Made by a program: the position numbers and the translations under genes. This document shows, piece by piece, positions 8,615 to 18,425 of a DNA stretch of 64,000 nt (positions are counted from its first letter, which is position 1; each line of letters begins with the position of its first letter). The notes under the pieces are model-generated. The model was not told where the DNA came from. It saw nothing but the letters and a program-made list of their open reading frames with translations, and made no database searches. This DNA is from an uncultured Flavobacterium sp. (GTDB taxonomy: Bacteria; Bacteroidota; Bacteroidia; Flavobacteriales; Flavobacteriaceae): the NCBI RefSeq assembly GCF_946478785.1, contig NZ_CAMLDD010000002.1, positions 186,001-250,000 of the forward strand. The letters are read 5' to 3'.

Positions 8615-10156
8615 TTATTGTATTTCGTAAATTACCGGAGCAGTTCTTGGTAATAAATAACTACCAGCTCCAACAAGTTTAGTTTTAATTTCAGAAATAG
8701 TAACCTGATCTCCTCTACCTGCTTTAGAAAGAACTGATTTACATTGTGCATTTAATCTGTTACCATTAACAACAACTGTAGGCTGACCGGCAATTTTTAA
8801 ATTAAAACCAACAACATCTAAACCAACTTCGAAATCAAAATCAAGTAATTTAGCTCCAATAGTAGCAATTTCTAAGTTAGATTTTGGCCCTTTAACAACA
8901 CCAATTTCACCTCTAATTGTACCTGTTGGACCAGGGATACCTTTAATTCTAAATGTTTTCTTATCTGTAACTTTCTCTCCGTTTGGCAAAGTTCCTGTAA
9001 CAGAAATAGTAGTTTCAGTACCTGAACCTGGGCTCATATTATATTTACCAGGCTTACCCGCAGAATTTAATCCTGGTGCACTTGCTACAATTTTATTGGC
9101 ATCAACACCTGCAAAAGAAACAGATATTGGATTAACAACGCCTCTGTAAACAACATTCATTTTATCAGCAGAAATAGTAGCTGCATTAGGTCTTGGAACT
9201 ACCACATATTTACCTGAAAATTTAAGTGGAATGTTTTTTCCATCCTCCAAAAATGTGAATTGACCATTAATATCCTGCTCTCCAACACCTCCGGCAGTTA
9301 ATGAAATAACAGCTTGTCCGTTAACAATTTGTCCTGGACCAGAAAAAGAAGTTGGCGTAGTATTTTCGTCATAACGTCCTAGAACTACTTTACCAGTTAC
9401 TTTTTCACCTTGAAAATAAGCATTTTTATCTAAAACTACAATTGCCTGATAATTACTGTAAGACGCTGCAGCAACAGCCGCTTTTCCTAAAGCACTGTTA
9501 TAAACATCGGCTTCAACTTTTTTAACATCACTTTGCCAAGCCGAAAGTTTTGCAGCCGTAGCAATTGCAGGAAAACCTTTAAAATGATATGCTAAATATT
9601 TTTCTTTGATGCCATCTTTGTTTTTGACATCAGAAAGATCAAATTTTTTCTCTACCTCAGCAATTATAGGAGCATATTTTTTATCTGTTCCTAAAGCTGC
9701 TTTAATATCTGATTTGTACTTTTCGATTTTAGAAATAATCTCGTTTCCTTTTTTGGTGTAGCCGTCTCCAGTGAACCAATCATCGATATTATCTCCTCTG
9801 TCCATAGACTCATAAGGCATTTTACCAGTTTCTTTATCTTTCTCAAAACCTTTTACAGACTGAGCTTTCAATGTACCAATATAAGCGTAAAATTCTTTTG
9901 AAATCGTTTCTATTTTATGAGCAGTTACTGCTGCAATAGCAAATTCTCCTTTTGCCTCAGCAGCTTTCTGATCTAAAGCTGTTAATAATCCAGCATTTGT
10001 TTGCTCTGAAGAAGTATTTGCGCTTTCAAATTTTTCATTCATCAAACCAAAAGCAGATATTACTTCTTTTGATACGTTCATTGCTAACATTGCGATGAAA
10101 ACCAGATACATCAGGTTAATCATCTTCTGTCTAGGGGTTAATTTTCCTCCTGCCAT
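8615..10156 (-). CDS. gldM: Gliding motility motor protein GldM
   Basis: The 513-residue protein has the GldM layout: N-terminal MAGGKLTPRQKMINLMYLVF with the conserved Arg9, one transmembrane helix (about 12-30), then a large periplasmic part with a helical first domain and three beta-rich domains. GldM with GldL forms the proton-driven rotary motor that powers type IX secretion and gliding, and its periplasmic shaft reaches the GldK/GldN rings. The gene sits between gldL (51-bp gap) and gldN (41-bp gap) on the same strand. Length and ends match the family. Confidence 0.96.
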   Translation of the reverse strand: MAGGKLTPRQKMINLMYLVFIAMLAMNVSKEVISAFGLMNEKFESANTSSEQTNAGLLTALDQKAAEAKGEFAIAAVTAHKIETISKEFYAYIGTLKAQSVKGFEKDKETGKMPYESMDRGDNIDDWFTGDGYTKKGNEIISKIEKYKSDIKAALGTDKKYAPIIAEVEKKFDLSDVKNKDGIKEKYLAYHFKGFPAIATAAKLSAWQSDVKKVEADVYNSALGKAAVAAASYSNYQAIVVLDKNAYFQGEKVTGKVVLGRYDENTTPTSFSGPGQIVNGQAVISLTAGGVGEQDINGQFTFLEDGKNIPLKFSGKYVVVPRPNAATISADKMNVVYRGVVNPISVSFAGVDANKIVASAPGLNSAGKPGKYNMSPGSGTETTISVTGTLPNGEKVTDKKTFRIKGIPGPTGTIRGEIGVVKGPKSNLEIATIGAKLLDFDFEVGLDVVGFNLKIAGQPTVVVNGNRLNAQCKSVLSKAGRGDQVTISEIKTKLVGAGSYLLPRTAPVIYEIQ

Positions 10157-10207
10157 TTTTTTCTAATTAGTTTTTATTAATAATTTTAATATATAGTTAA
10201 AAACTAA

Positions 10208-10855
10208 TTATCCTTTGTTACTCATTGCAGAAAGCATACCACCGTAAACACTATTTAAAGAAGCTATATTTGCAGTCATAGATTGCATTTGCTCTTTTAA
10301 TTTTCCAGCATTTTCAGCTATTTCTTTGTTGGCCTCAGCATTTCTTGAAGCACTCTCTAATTGTACTTTATATAAACTGTTTAATGATTCCATTTGAGCA
10401 GCAGCCATAGATAACTCTTCGCTGTACTTTTTAGTAGAAGCAATTGAATCAACAGTAGGTGCAATTCCTTTAGCAGCTGATTCGAAATTTTTGATACTAT
10501 TACCTAAGCTTGACATTAATTCACCGTCAATTTTAGCCTCTTTTAGCATTACATCTAATTTTTGAGACAATAATCCCTGAGCATCAGATGGCGTTTCAGC
10601 CTTAACCGCTTTTTTAGTTGGCTGCCCATTCGCTAATTCAGGATACACAAGCGTCCAATCCAATTCATCTTCAACTGGTTCAAAAGCAGAAAGAGCAAAG
10701 ATTAATGCCTCAGTTATCAAACCAACTGACAACATAACTGTTCCTGTTAAAGGCCCAATTTCAAAGTGAGTAATCTTGAACAAAGCTCCAACGATTACTA
10801 CTGCCGCCCCCATACCATAAGCGAAATTCATTGCTTTTTTACTTAATAATGCCAT
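10208..10855 (-). CDS. gldL: Gliding motility motor protein GldL
   Basis: The 215-residue inner-membrane protein has two transmembrane helices (about 9-27 and 36-56) and a long cytoplasmic coiled-coil tail. Glu49 in the second helix (GLITEAL) is at the position known to be essential for proton-driven rotation of the GldLM motor, and His30 is also present. A charged, Ala/Lys-rich linker (about 78-95) precedes the coiled coil. It lies between gldK (58-bp gap) and gldM. Confidence 0.96.
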   Translation of the reverse strand: MALLSKKAMNFAYGMGAAVVIVGALFKITHFEIGPLTGTVMLSVGLITEALIFALSAFEPVEDELDWTLVYPELANGQPTKKAVKAETPSDAQGLLSQKLDVMLKEAKIDGELMSSLGNSIKNFESAAKGIAPTVDSIASTKKYSEELSMAAAQMESLNSLYKVQLESASRNAEANKEIAENAGKLKEQMQSMTANIASLNSVYGGMLSAMSNKG

Positions 10856-10913
10856 AATAATAATTTTTTTTTAGGTTTTAAAATAGATTTAGGTTATTTG
10901 AATTGAATTTAAT

Positions 10914-12308
10914 TTACTTTTTACTTCCGGTTGATTGAGTTCCCATATAGTCCTGTACAGTTCTGAAGCCAATATAGCTTCTTGCAGAGTCTGCATATTC
11001 ATGGTCACGTGTTCCTACTTGCAAAAAGTAAGCAACATCTTTCCAGGAACCACCACGAACAACTTTTCTTTGGTTATTTCCATCAATAACATTTGGATTC
11101 ATTGTAGAAACATACTCATATGCATTTGGATTGTAAGCTGAATCTGTCCACTCTGAAACATTTCCTGCCATGTTATATAAACCATAACCATTCATTTCAT
11201 ATGATTTTGCTTCAACAGTATACAGGGCTTCATCAGCAGCATAGTCTCCTCTGCTTGGCTTGAAGTTAGCCATAAAACAACCTCTGTCGCTCTTAGTATA
11301 AGGACCTCCCCAAGGATAAGTTGCAGATTCAAGACCTCCTCTTGCAGCATATTCCCATTCTGCCTCTGTTGGCAATCTGAAAGAATTAATTAAGTCACGA
11401 CCTTTTTTCTTCGATTTAATATAACTGTTTTTATTTAAAGTTCTCCATGCACAGAAAGCTTTAGCTTGTTTCCAGGTCACACCAACTACAGGATAATCCC
11501 CGTATGCTTTATGCCAAAAATAATCATTATGCATTGGCTCATTATAAGAATAAGCAAAATCTTTAATCCAAACAGCAGTATCAGGATAAATAGGCACCTC
11601 TTCTGTTTTCACAAAATCTTTTCTCTTACCAACTTTAGCTTTTGCTGCAGCCTGAATATCCATCCATGAATAACGGAATTTCAATTTATTCACGTCAATT
11701 GTTCTTAAACCATTATATGATTCTTCAATTGGCAAATACATCGAATCCATCACTTCAGCATAATATTCATCAGGATAAGCCTTTGTATCTTTTATTAACT
11801 TAACTTTTTTGTTTAATTTTCTTCCGGCATAAGGATCATCTTTTGTACCTACACTATAATAATTATCATACATGTATTTATCATAAGCCGTCATTTTTTC
11901 AGGTTCTGAATCATTAAATGCGTAATCCGCAATACTACCGGCATTTTTACCTTTACCAGTACCGGCTGATTTTTGGCCGGTTTCATCAGCTAAAATAGCT
12001 AAACGAACTCTCATTGTAGAATCTTTTACCCATTCTACAAACTGACGATATTCAGCATTAGTAATTTCTGTTTCATCCATATAGAAAGAACGAACTGTTA
12101 CTGTTTTTGTCGGAGCATCTTCTACTGCAGCTAAATCACCATCGGATTTACCCATAATAAAAGATCCACCTGGAACCAAAGTCATTCCATAAGGCTTTTC
12201 AGGATGCCACTTTCCTCCTTGCACACCAACTAATTCGCCTTTATCACCGGATTTACCACAGCCAATTACTAGTGTTAACATTGTCGCAAATGCAATAAAC
12301 TTCTTCAT
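10914..12308 (-). CDS. gldK: Gliding motility lipoprotein GldK
   Basis: The 464-residue protein begins with a lipoprotein signal: a hydrophobic stretch then VIGCGKSG, with the lipidated Cys at about residue 17. It carries a formylglycine-generating-enzyme/sulfatase-modifying-factor fold: SFYMDETEITNAEYRQF, VGVTWKQAKAFCAW, FRLPTEAEWEYAARGG, NMAGNVSEWT and VVRGGSWKD. GldK is the outer-membrane-associated ring component of the type IX secretion system, and this fold is structural here. It is the first gene of the gldKLMN operon; the 262 bp upstream are extremely AT-rich and hold a -7-like element. Confidence 0.95.
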   Translation of the reverse strand: MKKFIAFATMLTLVIGCGKSGDKGELVGVQGGKWHPEKPYGMTLVPGGSFIMGKSDGDLAAVEDAPTKTVTVRSFYMDETEITNAEYRQFVEWVKDSTMRVRLAILADETGQKSAGTGKGKNAGSIADYAFNDSEPEKMTAYDKYMYDNYYSVGTKDDPYAGRKLNKKVKLIKDTKAYPDEYYAEVMDSMYLPIEESYNGLRTIDVNKLKFRYSWMDIQAAAKAKVGKRKDFVKTEEVPIYPDTAVWIKDFAYSYNEPMHNDYFWHKAYGDYPVVGVTWKQAKAFCAWRTLNKNSYIKSKKKGRDLINSFRLPTEAEWEYAARGGLESATYPWGGPYTKSDRGCFMANFKPSRGDYAADEALYTVEAKSYEMNGYGLYNMAGNVSEWTDSAYNPNAYEYVSTMNPNVIDGNNQRKVVRGGSWKDVAYFLQVGTRDHEYADSARSYIGFRTVQDYMGTQSTGSKK

Positions 12309-12401
12309 ATAAATTTGGGATTTCTATTCATTATTTTAAGTCGTAAACGTATTTATTATTTTTCTAAAAAACAATACTATATCTATATTTATTTCAGGGT
12401 T

Positions 12402-12409
12402 CAAAATTA
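12402..12409 (-). promoter_or_regulatory. Possible -7 element of the gldK operon promoter
   Basis: On the minus strand this reads TAATTTTG (TAnnTTTG) about 94 bp before the gldK ATG. A properly spaced TTG was not found, so the call rests on the -7 element and its position. The rest of 12309-12570 is A/T-rich with no gene. Confidence 0.4.
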
Positions 12410-12570
12410 ATGTTAAAAAAAATAAAAAAAAAATATTTCAATAGTAAAATGTTAAAAAAAATCGGTAAAAAACGTTAAATTTTATGATTCTCACCTTAAT
12501 TCTTACTAAAGAAAAATTAAATTAAATGTTTGAGAATTCTAAAATTGAGTTTTTTAACAATATTTAGAAG

Positions 12571-13722
12571 TTATAAAGCATTTTTCCTTTGCGCTTTCCA
12601 CCATCTTTCTGGTAATTCCTGATTGCAGGCACACAAATATTCTTCATAAGAACAAGGTAACAACGTATTCCTTTTTAATTTATTGTTTCCATTAGATAAA
12701 AAAGGAATTTCAATCCACCAACGCTCTGTCTTATCACTTTTGTAAAAAATCAATTCTTCATTTTCTAACGGAACTATATATTTTAAATAATTTGTTCTGC
12801 TTCCAAATGGATATTCTTTAGAACGATAATGATAACCTTCTACAAAATACCAAATTATTTGAGCAATCATAGCCGATTCAGGTATGGTGCTATTATGGTT
12901 AAACACTCCAAATGAGGAAACTTTATCGCTAATTCCAGCATAGCGGGCTAAAGAACAAATTTCTTTCCCATTAAAACCATTTGGCTCAAAAGAAATATTA
13001 TTACCGGAATCAGAAGATTTTACTGAATTTAAATCAACACTAACTAAATCAGCATCTCTAAAAACTGGTTCTGCCAAAGCTATATTATTGGAAATCTCTC
13101 CTAAACGATAGGCATCAAAAAACAATTTCTCAATCAGGTCAATTTCTTCCTGCGAATTATAATAAGTTTGATAACCAATATTGCAAAAATTAAAAAGATT
13201 ATTCGGCTCATCAATTATGATCTTTGTCAGATAAGAATTCGATGAAACTGTTTCGCTTTCTTTGCCAAAATCAAATTTGTTGTCAACAGAAACCATATTA
13301 ACCATTTGCTCCAAATCATCATAAGCACGATACAAAGCATAGGTTAGATCTTGTGAACCTCCCAGAACTATCGGAATCACTTTATTTTTTATTAATAATG
13401 AAGATACTTTTTTAAGTGCAAAATAAGTATCCTCTACCGTTTCGCCTGCCAAAATATCCCCGAGGTCAGCAATAGATGCGTCCCAGTTGCCTGGAAACAT
13501 ACTATAAAGTTTTTTTCGCACTGCTGTCAGGTTAACCTCATTAACAATATCAATATTTCTACGATCTTCTAAAACACCAACAATAGCAATATCAATTTTA
13601 CTAATATCAGGAAACTGATCCTGAGTATGAAAAACAATTTTACTACCCAGTTCTTGAGAAGACAACGAACTAATGAATTTTAAAACTCCTTCGTTAACTG
13701 GTTCCAGAAAATCAAACTCCAT
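12571..13722 (-). CDS. Arginase/formiminoglutamase-fold protein with altered metal site
   Basis: The 383-residue protein aligns by motif to the ureohydrolase (arginase, agmatinase, formiminoglutamase) family, but its metal ligands are degraded. The GGDHS motif is GGSQD (His to Gln), the DAHxD motif reads DNKFD (His to Lys), and the DxDxxDP motif reads DLNSVKSSD (second Asp to Asn). Three of the six usual manganese ligands are therefore replaced, and I infer a non-hydrolytic role or altered chemistry. It lies 3 bp after topA and 262 bp before gldK on the same strand. The C-terminus (ERWWKAQRKNAL) is basic and aromatic. Confidence 0.8.
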   Translation of the reverse strand: MEFDFLEPVNEGVLKFISSLSSQELGSKIVFHTQDQFPDISKIDIAIVGVLEDRRNIDIVNEVNLTAVRKKLYSMFPGNWDASIADLGDILAGETVEDTYFALKKVSSLLIKNKVIPIVLGGSQDLTYALYRAYDDLEQMVNMVSVDNKFDFGKESETVSSNSYLTKIIIDEPNNLFNFCNIGYQTYYNSQEEIDLIEKLFFDAYRLGEISNNIALAEPVFRDADLVSVDLNSVKSSDSGNNISFEPNGFNGKEICSLARYAGISDKVSSFGVFNHNSTIPESAMIAQIIWYFVEGYHYRSKEYPFGSRTNYLKYIVPLENEELIFYKSDKTERWWIEIPFLSNGNNKLKRNTLLPCSYEEYLCACNQELPERWWKAQRKNAL

Positions 13723-13725
13723 TTT

Positions 13726-16242
13726 TTATTTCTTTTTAACAGCTGTTTTTTTAGCCGGAGCTTTCTTTGCTGTTGTTGCTTTTTTTGCAGTCGTCTTTTT
13801 GGCTGGCGTTTTTGCCGCAATCATTTCCTGAACCTGAGTCAATGTCAATTTCGTTGCATCAACATCTTTACTTAATTCAATTTTGATTTTCCCTTTTGTA
13901 ATTACGGAACGTCCCCAACGTGCTTTTTCAACCAAGATTCCTTCTTCTTCCCAATTGTGAAGCACTTTATCAATGTTCTTTTGCAATTTATCTTCAATCA
14001 ATTCCTCAACATCAGCCTGAGATAAATTATCAAAATTGTATTTTTTGCTTACATTTACAAAAAGCCCATTCCATTTGATGAAGGGACCAAAACGCCCCAC
14101 ACCTTTCTGAACTGCTTCTCCCTTATAAACTGCAATTGGTGCATCAGCAAGTGCCTTTTCGTCAATTAATTCCTGAGCTCTCTCTTTTGTAACTGCTAGC
14201 GGATCCTCACCTCTTGGCAGCGAAATAAAAACACTTCCATGACGTACATAAGGCCCGTAACGTCCATTACTTACCTCTACTTCTTCTCCTTTATATTCAC
14301 CTAAATTTTTAGGCAATAGAAAAAGGTTCAAAGCTTCTTCTAAAGTAATGTTTCCAATATTTTGATCTGCCATTAAGCTGGCAAACTTTTTATCTTCATC
14401 ATCTGCTTCTCCAATTTGAGCCATTGGCCCAAATTTTCCTAAACGAACAGATACCTGTCTTCCGTCTGCATCTTTACCCAGGATTCTTTCACCACTTTCT
14501 CTTTCGGCATTTGCTTCAACATCTTTAACATTCGGGTGAAATTTATCATAGAATTCCTGCATCATGGTTGCCCAGTCGATATTTCCTTCGGCAATTTCAT
14601 CAAAGTCCTGTTCTACTTTTGCTGTGAAATTATAATCAAGGATATTTCCAAAATTTTTGACAAGGAAATCAGTAACGATTGTCCCAATATCAGTTGGAAC
14701 TAATTTTCCTTTATCAGAACCTGTGTTTTCTTTCAGCAACTTCTCTCCTACTTTATCAGCTTGTAAAGTTAATTGTGTGTAATTACGCTCCTGACCTTCC
14801 AAAGTTCCTTTTTCAACATAATTTCTGTTGATGATCGTCGAAATAGTTGGTGCGTACGTAGACGGACGACCAATTCCTAATTCTTCTAATTTTTTCACCA
14901 AAGAAGCCTCTGTATAACGAGCTGGAGGCCTTGAATATCTTTCAGTTGCTGTGATGTAATTATTAGCTAATTTTTCATTTACTTTTAAGGCTGGCAGCAT
15001 TCCTTCTTGCTCTTCCTCATCATCATCGTGTCCTTCTAAGTATACTTTTAGAAAACCTTCAAAAAGTAATACCTCTCCGGAAGCTGTAAAAATCTCACTG
15101 TGGTTATTCGCTTCAATTTTTACGTTTGTTCTTTCTAATTGCGCATCGCTCATTTGAGAGGCCAAAGTTCTTTTCCAGATCAAATCATACAAACGAGCCT
15201 GATCACGATCAATATTTACCGTGTGGCGCGACATATCAGTCGGGCGAATTGCTTCGTGGGCTTCTTGTGCTCCTTTGCTTTTGTTAGCGAAAGTTCTCGG
15301 TTTCGAAAATTCTTTTCCGTATGATTTAATGATTTCAGCTTCAGCGGCATCCATTGCATCTTTAGAAAGGTTCACACTGTCCGTTCTCATATAGGTAATA
15401 AGTCCGGCCTCGTATAAACGTTGTGCTAACTGCATGGTGATTCCTACTGGCAAATACAATTTTCTGGCTGCTTCCTGTTGAAGCGTAGAAGTTGTAAAAG
15501 GTGCTGTTGGAGATTTTTTGGTAGGTTTAGTTTCTAAATCTGCTACCTTATATTTAGATCCGATGTTTTGTTTTAAGAAATCTTCGGCTTCTTTTTTAGT
15601 ATTGAAGTTTCTTGGCAATTTAGCTTTGAAAGCTTTTCCAGCTTCGTTCACAAATTCTGCTACTACAGAGTAACTTGCAACTGCATTAAAATTCTGGATT
15701 TCGCGTTCTCTTTCTACAATCAAACGAACAGAAACAGATTGTACACGTCCGGCAGAAAGTCCGCCTTTAATTTTTCTCCATAAAACCGGAGACAATTCGT
15801 AACCTACTAAACGATCCAGAACACGACGTGCCTGTTGTGCATTTACTAAATTATAATCAATTTCTCTTGGATTATCGATTGCTTTAAGAATCGCAGTCTT
15901 GGTAATCTCATGAAAAACAATTCTTTTGGTTTTTTTAGTATCAAGTTTTAATTCTTCCGCCAAGTGCCATGAAATAGCTTCTCCTTCGCGGTCCTCATCA
16001 CTTGCCAGCCAAACCATTTCGGCATTTTTAGATAGTGTTTTTAGTTTACTTACAAGGGCTTTTTTATCAGGAGAAACTTCATATTTAGGTTTAAATCCAT
16101 TTTCTACATCTACTCCTATTTCCTTTGATGGTAAGTCGGCTATGTGACCATAACTTGACTCCACCTGAAAATCACTCCCGAGAAATTTCTCGATTGTTTT
16201 CGCCTTTGCAGGTGACTCCACTATTACTAAATTCTTTGCCAT
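13726..16242 (-). CDS. topA: DNA topoisomerase I (type IA)
   Basis: The 838-residue enzyme relaxes negative supercoils by single-strand passage. The N-terminal TOPRIM domain begins NLVIVESPAKAKTIEKFLG and has DEDREGE; the catalytic tyrosine lies in GLITYMRTDSVNLS near residue 290. The C-terminal third holds repeated RYGPYV/RFGPFIKW modules, and the last about 25 residues are a Lys/Ala-rich basic tail seen in Bacteroidota TopA. The frame extends to 16263, but those codons overlap the -7 element at 16261-16268; the ATG at 16242 (MAKNLVIVESPAKAK) is the real start. Confidence 0.96.
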   Translation of the reverse strand: MAKNLVIVESPAKAKTIEKFLGSDFQVESSYGHIADLPSKEIGVDVENGFKPKYEVSPDKKALVSKLKTLSKNAEMVWLASDEDREGEAISWHLAEELKLDTKKTKRIVFHEITKTAILKAIDNPREIDYNLVNAQQARRVLDRLVGYELSPVLWRKIKGGLSAGRVQSVSVRLIVEREREIQNFNAVASYSVVAEFVNEAGKAFKAKLPRNFNTKKEAEDFLKQNIGSKYKVADLETKPTKKSPTAPFTTSTLQQEAARKLYLPVGITMQLAQRLYEAGLITYMRTDSVNLSKDAMDAAEAEIIKSYGKEFSKPRTFANKSKGAQEAHEAIRPTDMSRHTVNIDRDQARLYDLIWKRTLASQMSDAQLERTNVKIEANNHSEIFTASGEVLLFEGFLKVYLEGHDDDEEEQEGMLPALKVNEKLANNYITATERYSRPPARYTEASLVKKLEELGIGRPSTYAPTISTIINRNYVEKGTLEGQERNYTQLTLQADKVGEKLLKENTGSDKGKLVPTDIGTIVTDFLVKNFGNILDYNFTAKVEQDFDEIAEGNIDWATMMQEFYDKFHPNVKDVEANAERESGERILGKDADGRQVSVRLGKFGPMAQIGEADDEDKKFASLMADQNIGNITLEEALNLFLLPKNLGEYKGEEVEVSNGRYGPYVRHGSVFISLPRGEDPLAVTKERAQELIDEKALADAPIAVYKGEAVQKGVGRFGPFIKWNGLFVNVSKKYNFDNLSQADVEELIEDKLQKNIDKVLHNWEEEGILVEKARWGRSVITKGKIKIELSKDVDATKLTLTQVQEMIAAKTPAKKTTAKKATTAKKAPAKKTAVKKK

Positions 16243-16260
16243 TGCTCTTTTTTTCTGCAA

Positions 16261-16289
16261 CAAAAGTAGAAGTTTTTTTTAAATATCAA
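16261..16289 (-). promoter_or_regulatory. topA promoter (-33 TTG, -7 TACTTTTG)
   Basis: On the minus strand TTG (16289-16287), an 18-bp spacer and TACTTTTG (16268-16261) match the Bacteroidota housekeeping consensus TTG-N17-23-TAnnTTTG. The -7 element ends 18 bp before the ATG at 16242, giving a very short leader. Confidence 0.75.
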
Positions 16290-16496
16290 CCTTGATAATT
16301 TATTTTTGAGGTATTTTGATATTATGTTTATAAAAATTGCAGATTTATCTGTAAACAGATTGATTATATATAGGTATAATTTTTTAAGTCCAATAGATGA
16401 CATTAATATTTAAGATAACTTAATCAATTAACAGAAAACCCTATATTTAATTTATAAACAATATTTTTGTTTTACAGAGATTTAAAAAAAAATATT

Positions 16497-16865
16497 ATGA
16501 GCAATAATACATTCAAAATTTTAAAGATTCACATTCACCAACTTTGTTTTATGATTATCCTCTTTTTTAGCATTTCCGTTAAAGCTCAAAAAGTACACTC
16601 AGTAGAACATGAAAATCAAGCAGATATAAAAGTTTTTGTAGTTGAGTTAGCAAATATGGCTGACTTAAAAGTTTACAGAGTAAATTACAGTAATCAGGTT
16701 GGGAATAATGATGGAAACTGGTTTTTTACTGAACATGGAAATCAGTCCGACAAAAAAATATTCTTTACTCAATTAGCTAATCAGGCTGATATTAAAATTT
16801 TTTATGTTGAATATTCAAATCAGGCCGGGTGGAATGACACTTCTAAAAAGAAGTTTTTTGAGTAA
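16497..16865 (+). CDS. Secreted NQAD-repeat protein of unknown function
   Basis: The 122-residue protein has an N-terminal hydrophobic signal (about residues 15-32, ending SVKAQ) and a mature part made of short repeats of 12-15 residues: EHENQADIKVFVV, ELANMADLKVYRV, NYSNQVGNNDGNWFF, EHGNQSDKKIFFT, QLANQADIKIFYV, EYSNQAGWNDTSKKKFF. The second three repeat the pattern of the first three, so a unit of about 39 residues was duplicated. The alternation of NQAD turns and beta-prone stretches suggests a small beta-rich export protein. It distantly resembles Bacteroidota DUF6150-type repeats. The ATG at 16497 is preferred over the upstream in-frame start at 16467. It is divergent from topA. Confidence 0.7.
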   Translation: MSNNTFKILKIHIHQLCFMIILFFSISVKAQKVHSVEHENQADIKVFVVELANMADLKVYRVNYSNQVGNNDGNWFFTEHGNQSDKKIFFTQLANQADIKIFYVEYSNQAGWNDTSKKKFFE

Positions 16866-16954
16866 AATTCAGAGCAACTTTATTTTCTACCCACATTTCT
16901 GAAAACATTGTTAATTCTTTATCTGACATCTTGTCATCTTTATACCTTTTGCGT

Positions 16955-16962
16955 TATCTTTG
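16955..16962 (+). promoter_or_regulatory. -7 element of the miaB promoter
   Basis: TATCTTTG matches TAnnTTTG, 17 bp before the miaB ATG; a TTG lies 21 bp upstream at 16931-16933. Confidence 0.65.
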
Positions 16963-16979
16963 CACTTTGAAATTTTACA

Positions 16980-18425
16980 ATGGAAAAGATTATTGAAGAA
17001 AGCAAGCAGGGCGAAAGTCTTATTTTAGAAAATAAACCTGAGAATACGAAGAAACTTTTTATAGAAAGTTACGGTTGTGCGATGAATTTTTCGGACAGTG
17101 AGGTCGTAGCCTCTATTTTATCGATAAACGGATATAATACTACACAAACTCTTGAAGATGCTGATTTAGTTCTTGTTAATACCTGCTCGATTCGAGACAA
17201 GGCGGAACAAACTATTCGTAAGCGTCTGGAGAAATATAATGCAGTAAAACGTATTAATCCGAAAATGAAAGTAGGCGTTTTGGGCTGTATGGCGGAACGT
17301 TTGAAAAGTCAGTTTCTGGAAGAAGAAAAAATAGTCGATCTTGTTGTTGGACCTGATGCTTATAAAGATTTGCCGAATTTATTGGCAGAAGTTGAAGAAG
17401 GCCGCGACGCAATCAATGTAATTTTATCGAAAGAGGAAACGTACGGAGATATTTCACCGGTTCGTTTGATGAGTAACGGAATTACCGCTTTGGTTTCCAT
17501 TACCCGTGGTTGTGATAATATGTGTACGTTTTGCGTTGTGCCTTTTACGCGTGGACGTGAGCGCAGCCGTGAACCGCAAAGTATCATGACTGAAATTCAG
17601 GATTTGTGGGATAAAGGATTTAAGGAAATCACACTTTTAGGTCAAAACGTTGACAGTTACCTCTGGTACGGAGGCGGTTTAAAAAAGGATTTTGTAAATG
17701 CTTCTGAAATGCAAAAAGCAACCGCAGTTGATTTTGATCAATTACTTGAAATGGTTGCGGTAGGTTTCCCAAAAATGCGTATCCGATTTTCGACTTCTAA
17801 TCCGCAGGATATGCACGAAAGTGTTTTACATGTTATCGCGAAATATCCAAATATCTGTAAACACATTCACTTGCCGGTACAATCTGGAAGCAACAGAATT
17901 TTAAAAGAAATGAATCGTCTGCACACTCGTGAAGAATACATGACCTTGATTGATAAAATCAGGAACATTATTCCGAATGCTTCTATTTCGCAGGATATGA
18001 TCGCCGGTTTTCCAACAGAAACAGAGCAGGATCATCAGGACACGATGAGTTTGATGGAATATGTAAAATATAATTTCGGTTATATGTATTCGTATTCTGA
18101 GCGCCCTGGAACTTTGGCAGGAAGAAAAATGGAAGATGATGTTCCGGAAGAAACAAAAGCGAGAAGACTACAGGAAATCGTCGATTTACAACAAAAGCAT
18201 GCCTGGTTTAGAAGTGAGGAATACGTTGGGCAAGTTGTTGAAGTTTTAGTTGAGAAAGTTTCTAAAAAATCAAAAGAAGAATTTTCAGGGAGAAATTCAC
18301 AAAGCATTACGGTTGTTTTTCCAAAGGAGAATTATAAAATTGGGGATTTTGTGAATGTAAAAATCACAAGTTGCACCAGCGGAACTCTAAAAGGTGAAGC
18401 GGTAGGGTATTCCGAGATGAATTAA
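16980..18425 (+). CDS. miaB: tRNA-2-methylthio-N6-dimethylallyladenosine synthase
   Basis: MiaB is a radical-SAM methylthiotransferase that converts i6A37 to ms2i6A37 in tRNAs reading UNN codons. The three N-terminal cluster cysteines lie in ESYGCAMN, LVNTCSIRD and GVLGCMAER; the radical-SAM motif is RGCDNMCTFC (CxxxCxxC) near residue 180; a C-terminal TRAM domain follows. Its 481 residues fit the family. The gene is preceded by a clear promoter, and its stop codon directly abuts the left arm of the inverted-repeat element that carries the GxxExxY gene. Confidence 0.96.
   Translation: MEKIIEESKQGESLILENKPENTKKLFIESYGCAMNFSDSEVVASILSINGYNTTQTLEDADLVLVNTCSIRDKAEQTIRKRLEKYNAVKRINPKMKVGVLGCMAERLKSQFLEEEKIVDLVVGPDAYKDLPNLLAEVEEGRDAINVILSKEETYGDISPVRLMSNGITALVSITRGCDNMCTFCVVPFTRGRERSREPQSIMTEIQDLWDKGFKEITLLGQNVDSYLWYGGGLKKDFVNASEMQKATAVDFDQLLEMVAVGFPKMRIRFSTSNPQDMHESVLHVIAKYPNICKHIHLPVQSGSNRILKEMNRLHTREEYMTLIDKIRNIIPNASISQDMIAGFPTETEQDHQDTMSLMEYVKYNFGYMYSYSERPGTLAGRKMEDDVPEETKARRLQEIVDLQQKHAWFRSEEYVGQVVEVLVEKVSKKSKEEFSGRNSQSITVVFPKENYKIGDFVNVKITSCTSGTLKGEAVGYSEMN

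Noticed and set aside
12410..12470. A-runs upstream of gldK as a terminator
   Set aside because: No inverted repeat accompanies the runs.
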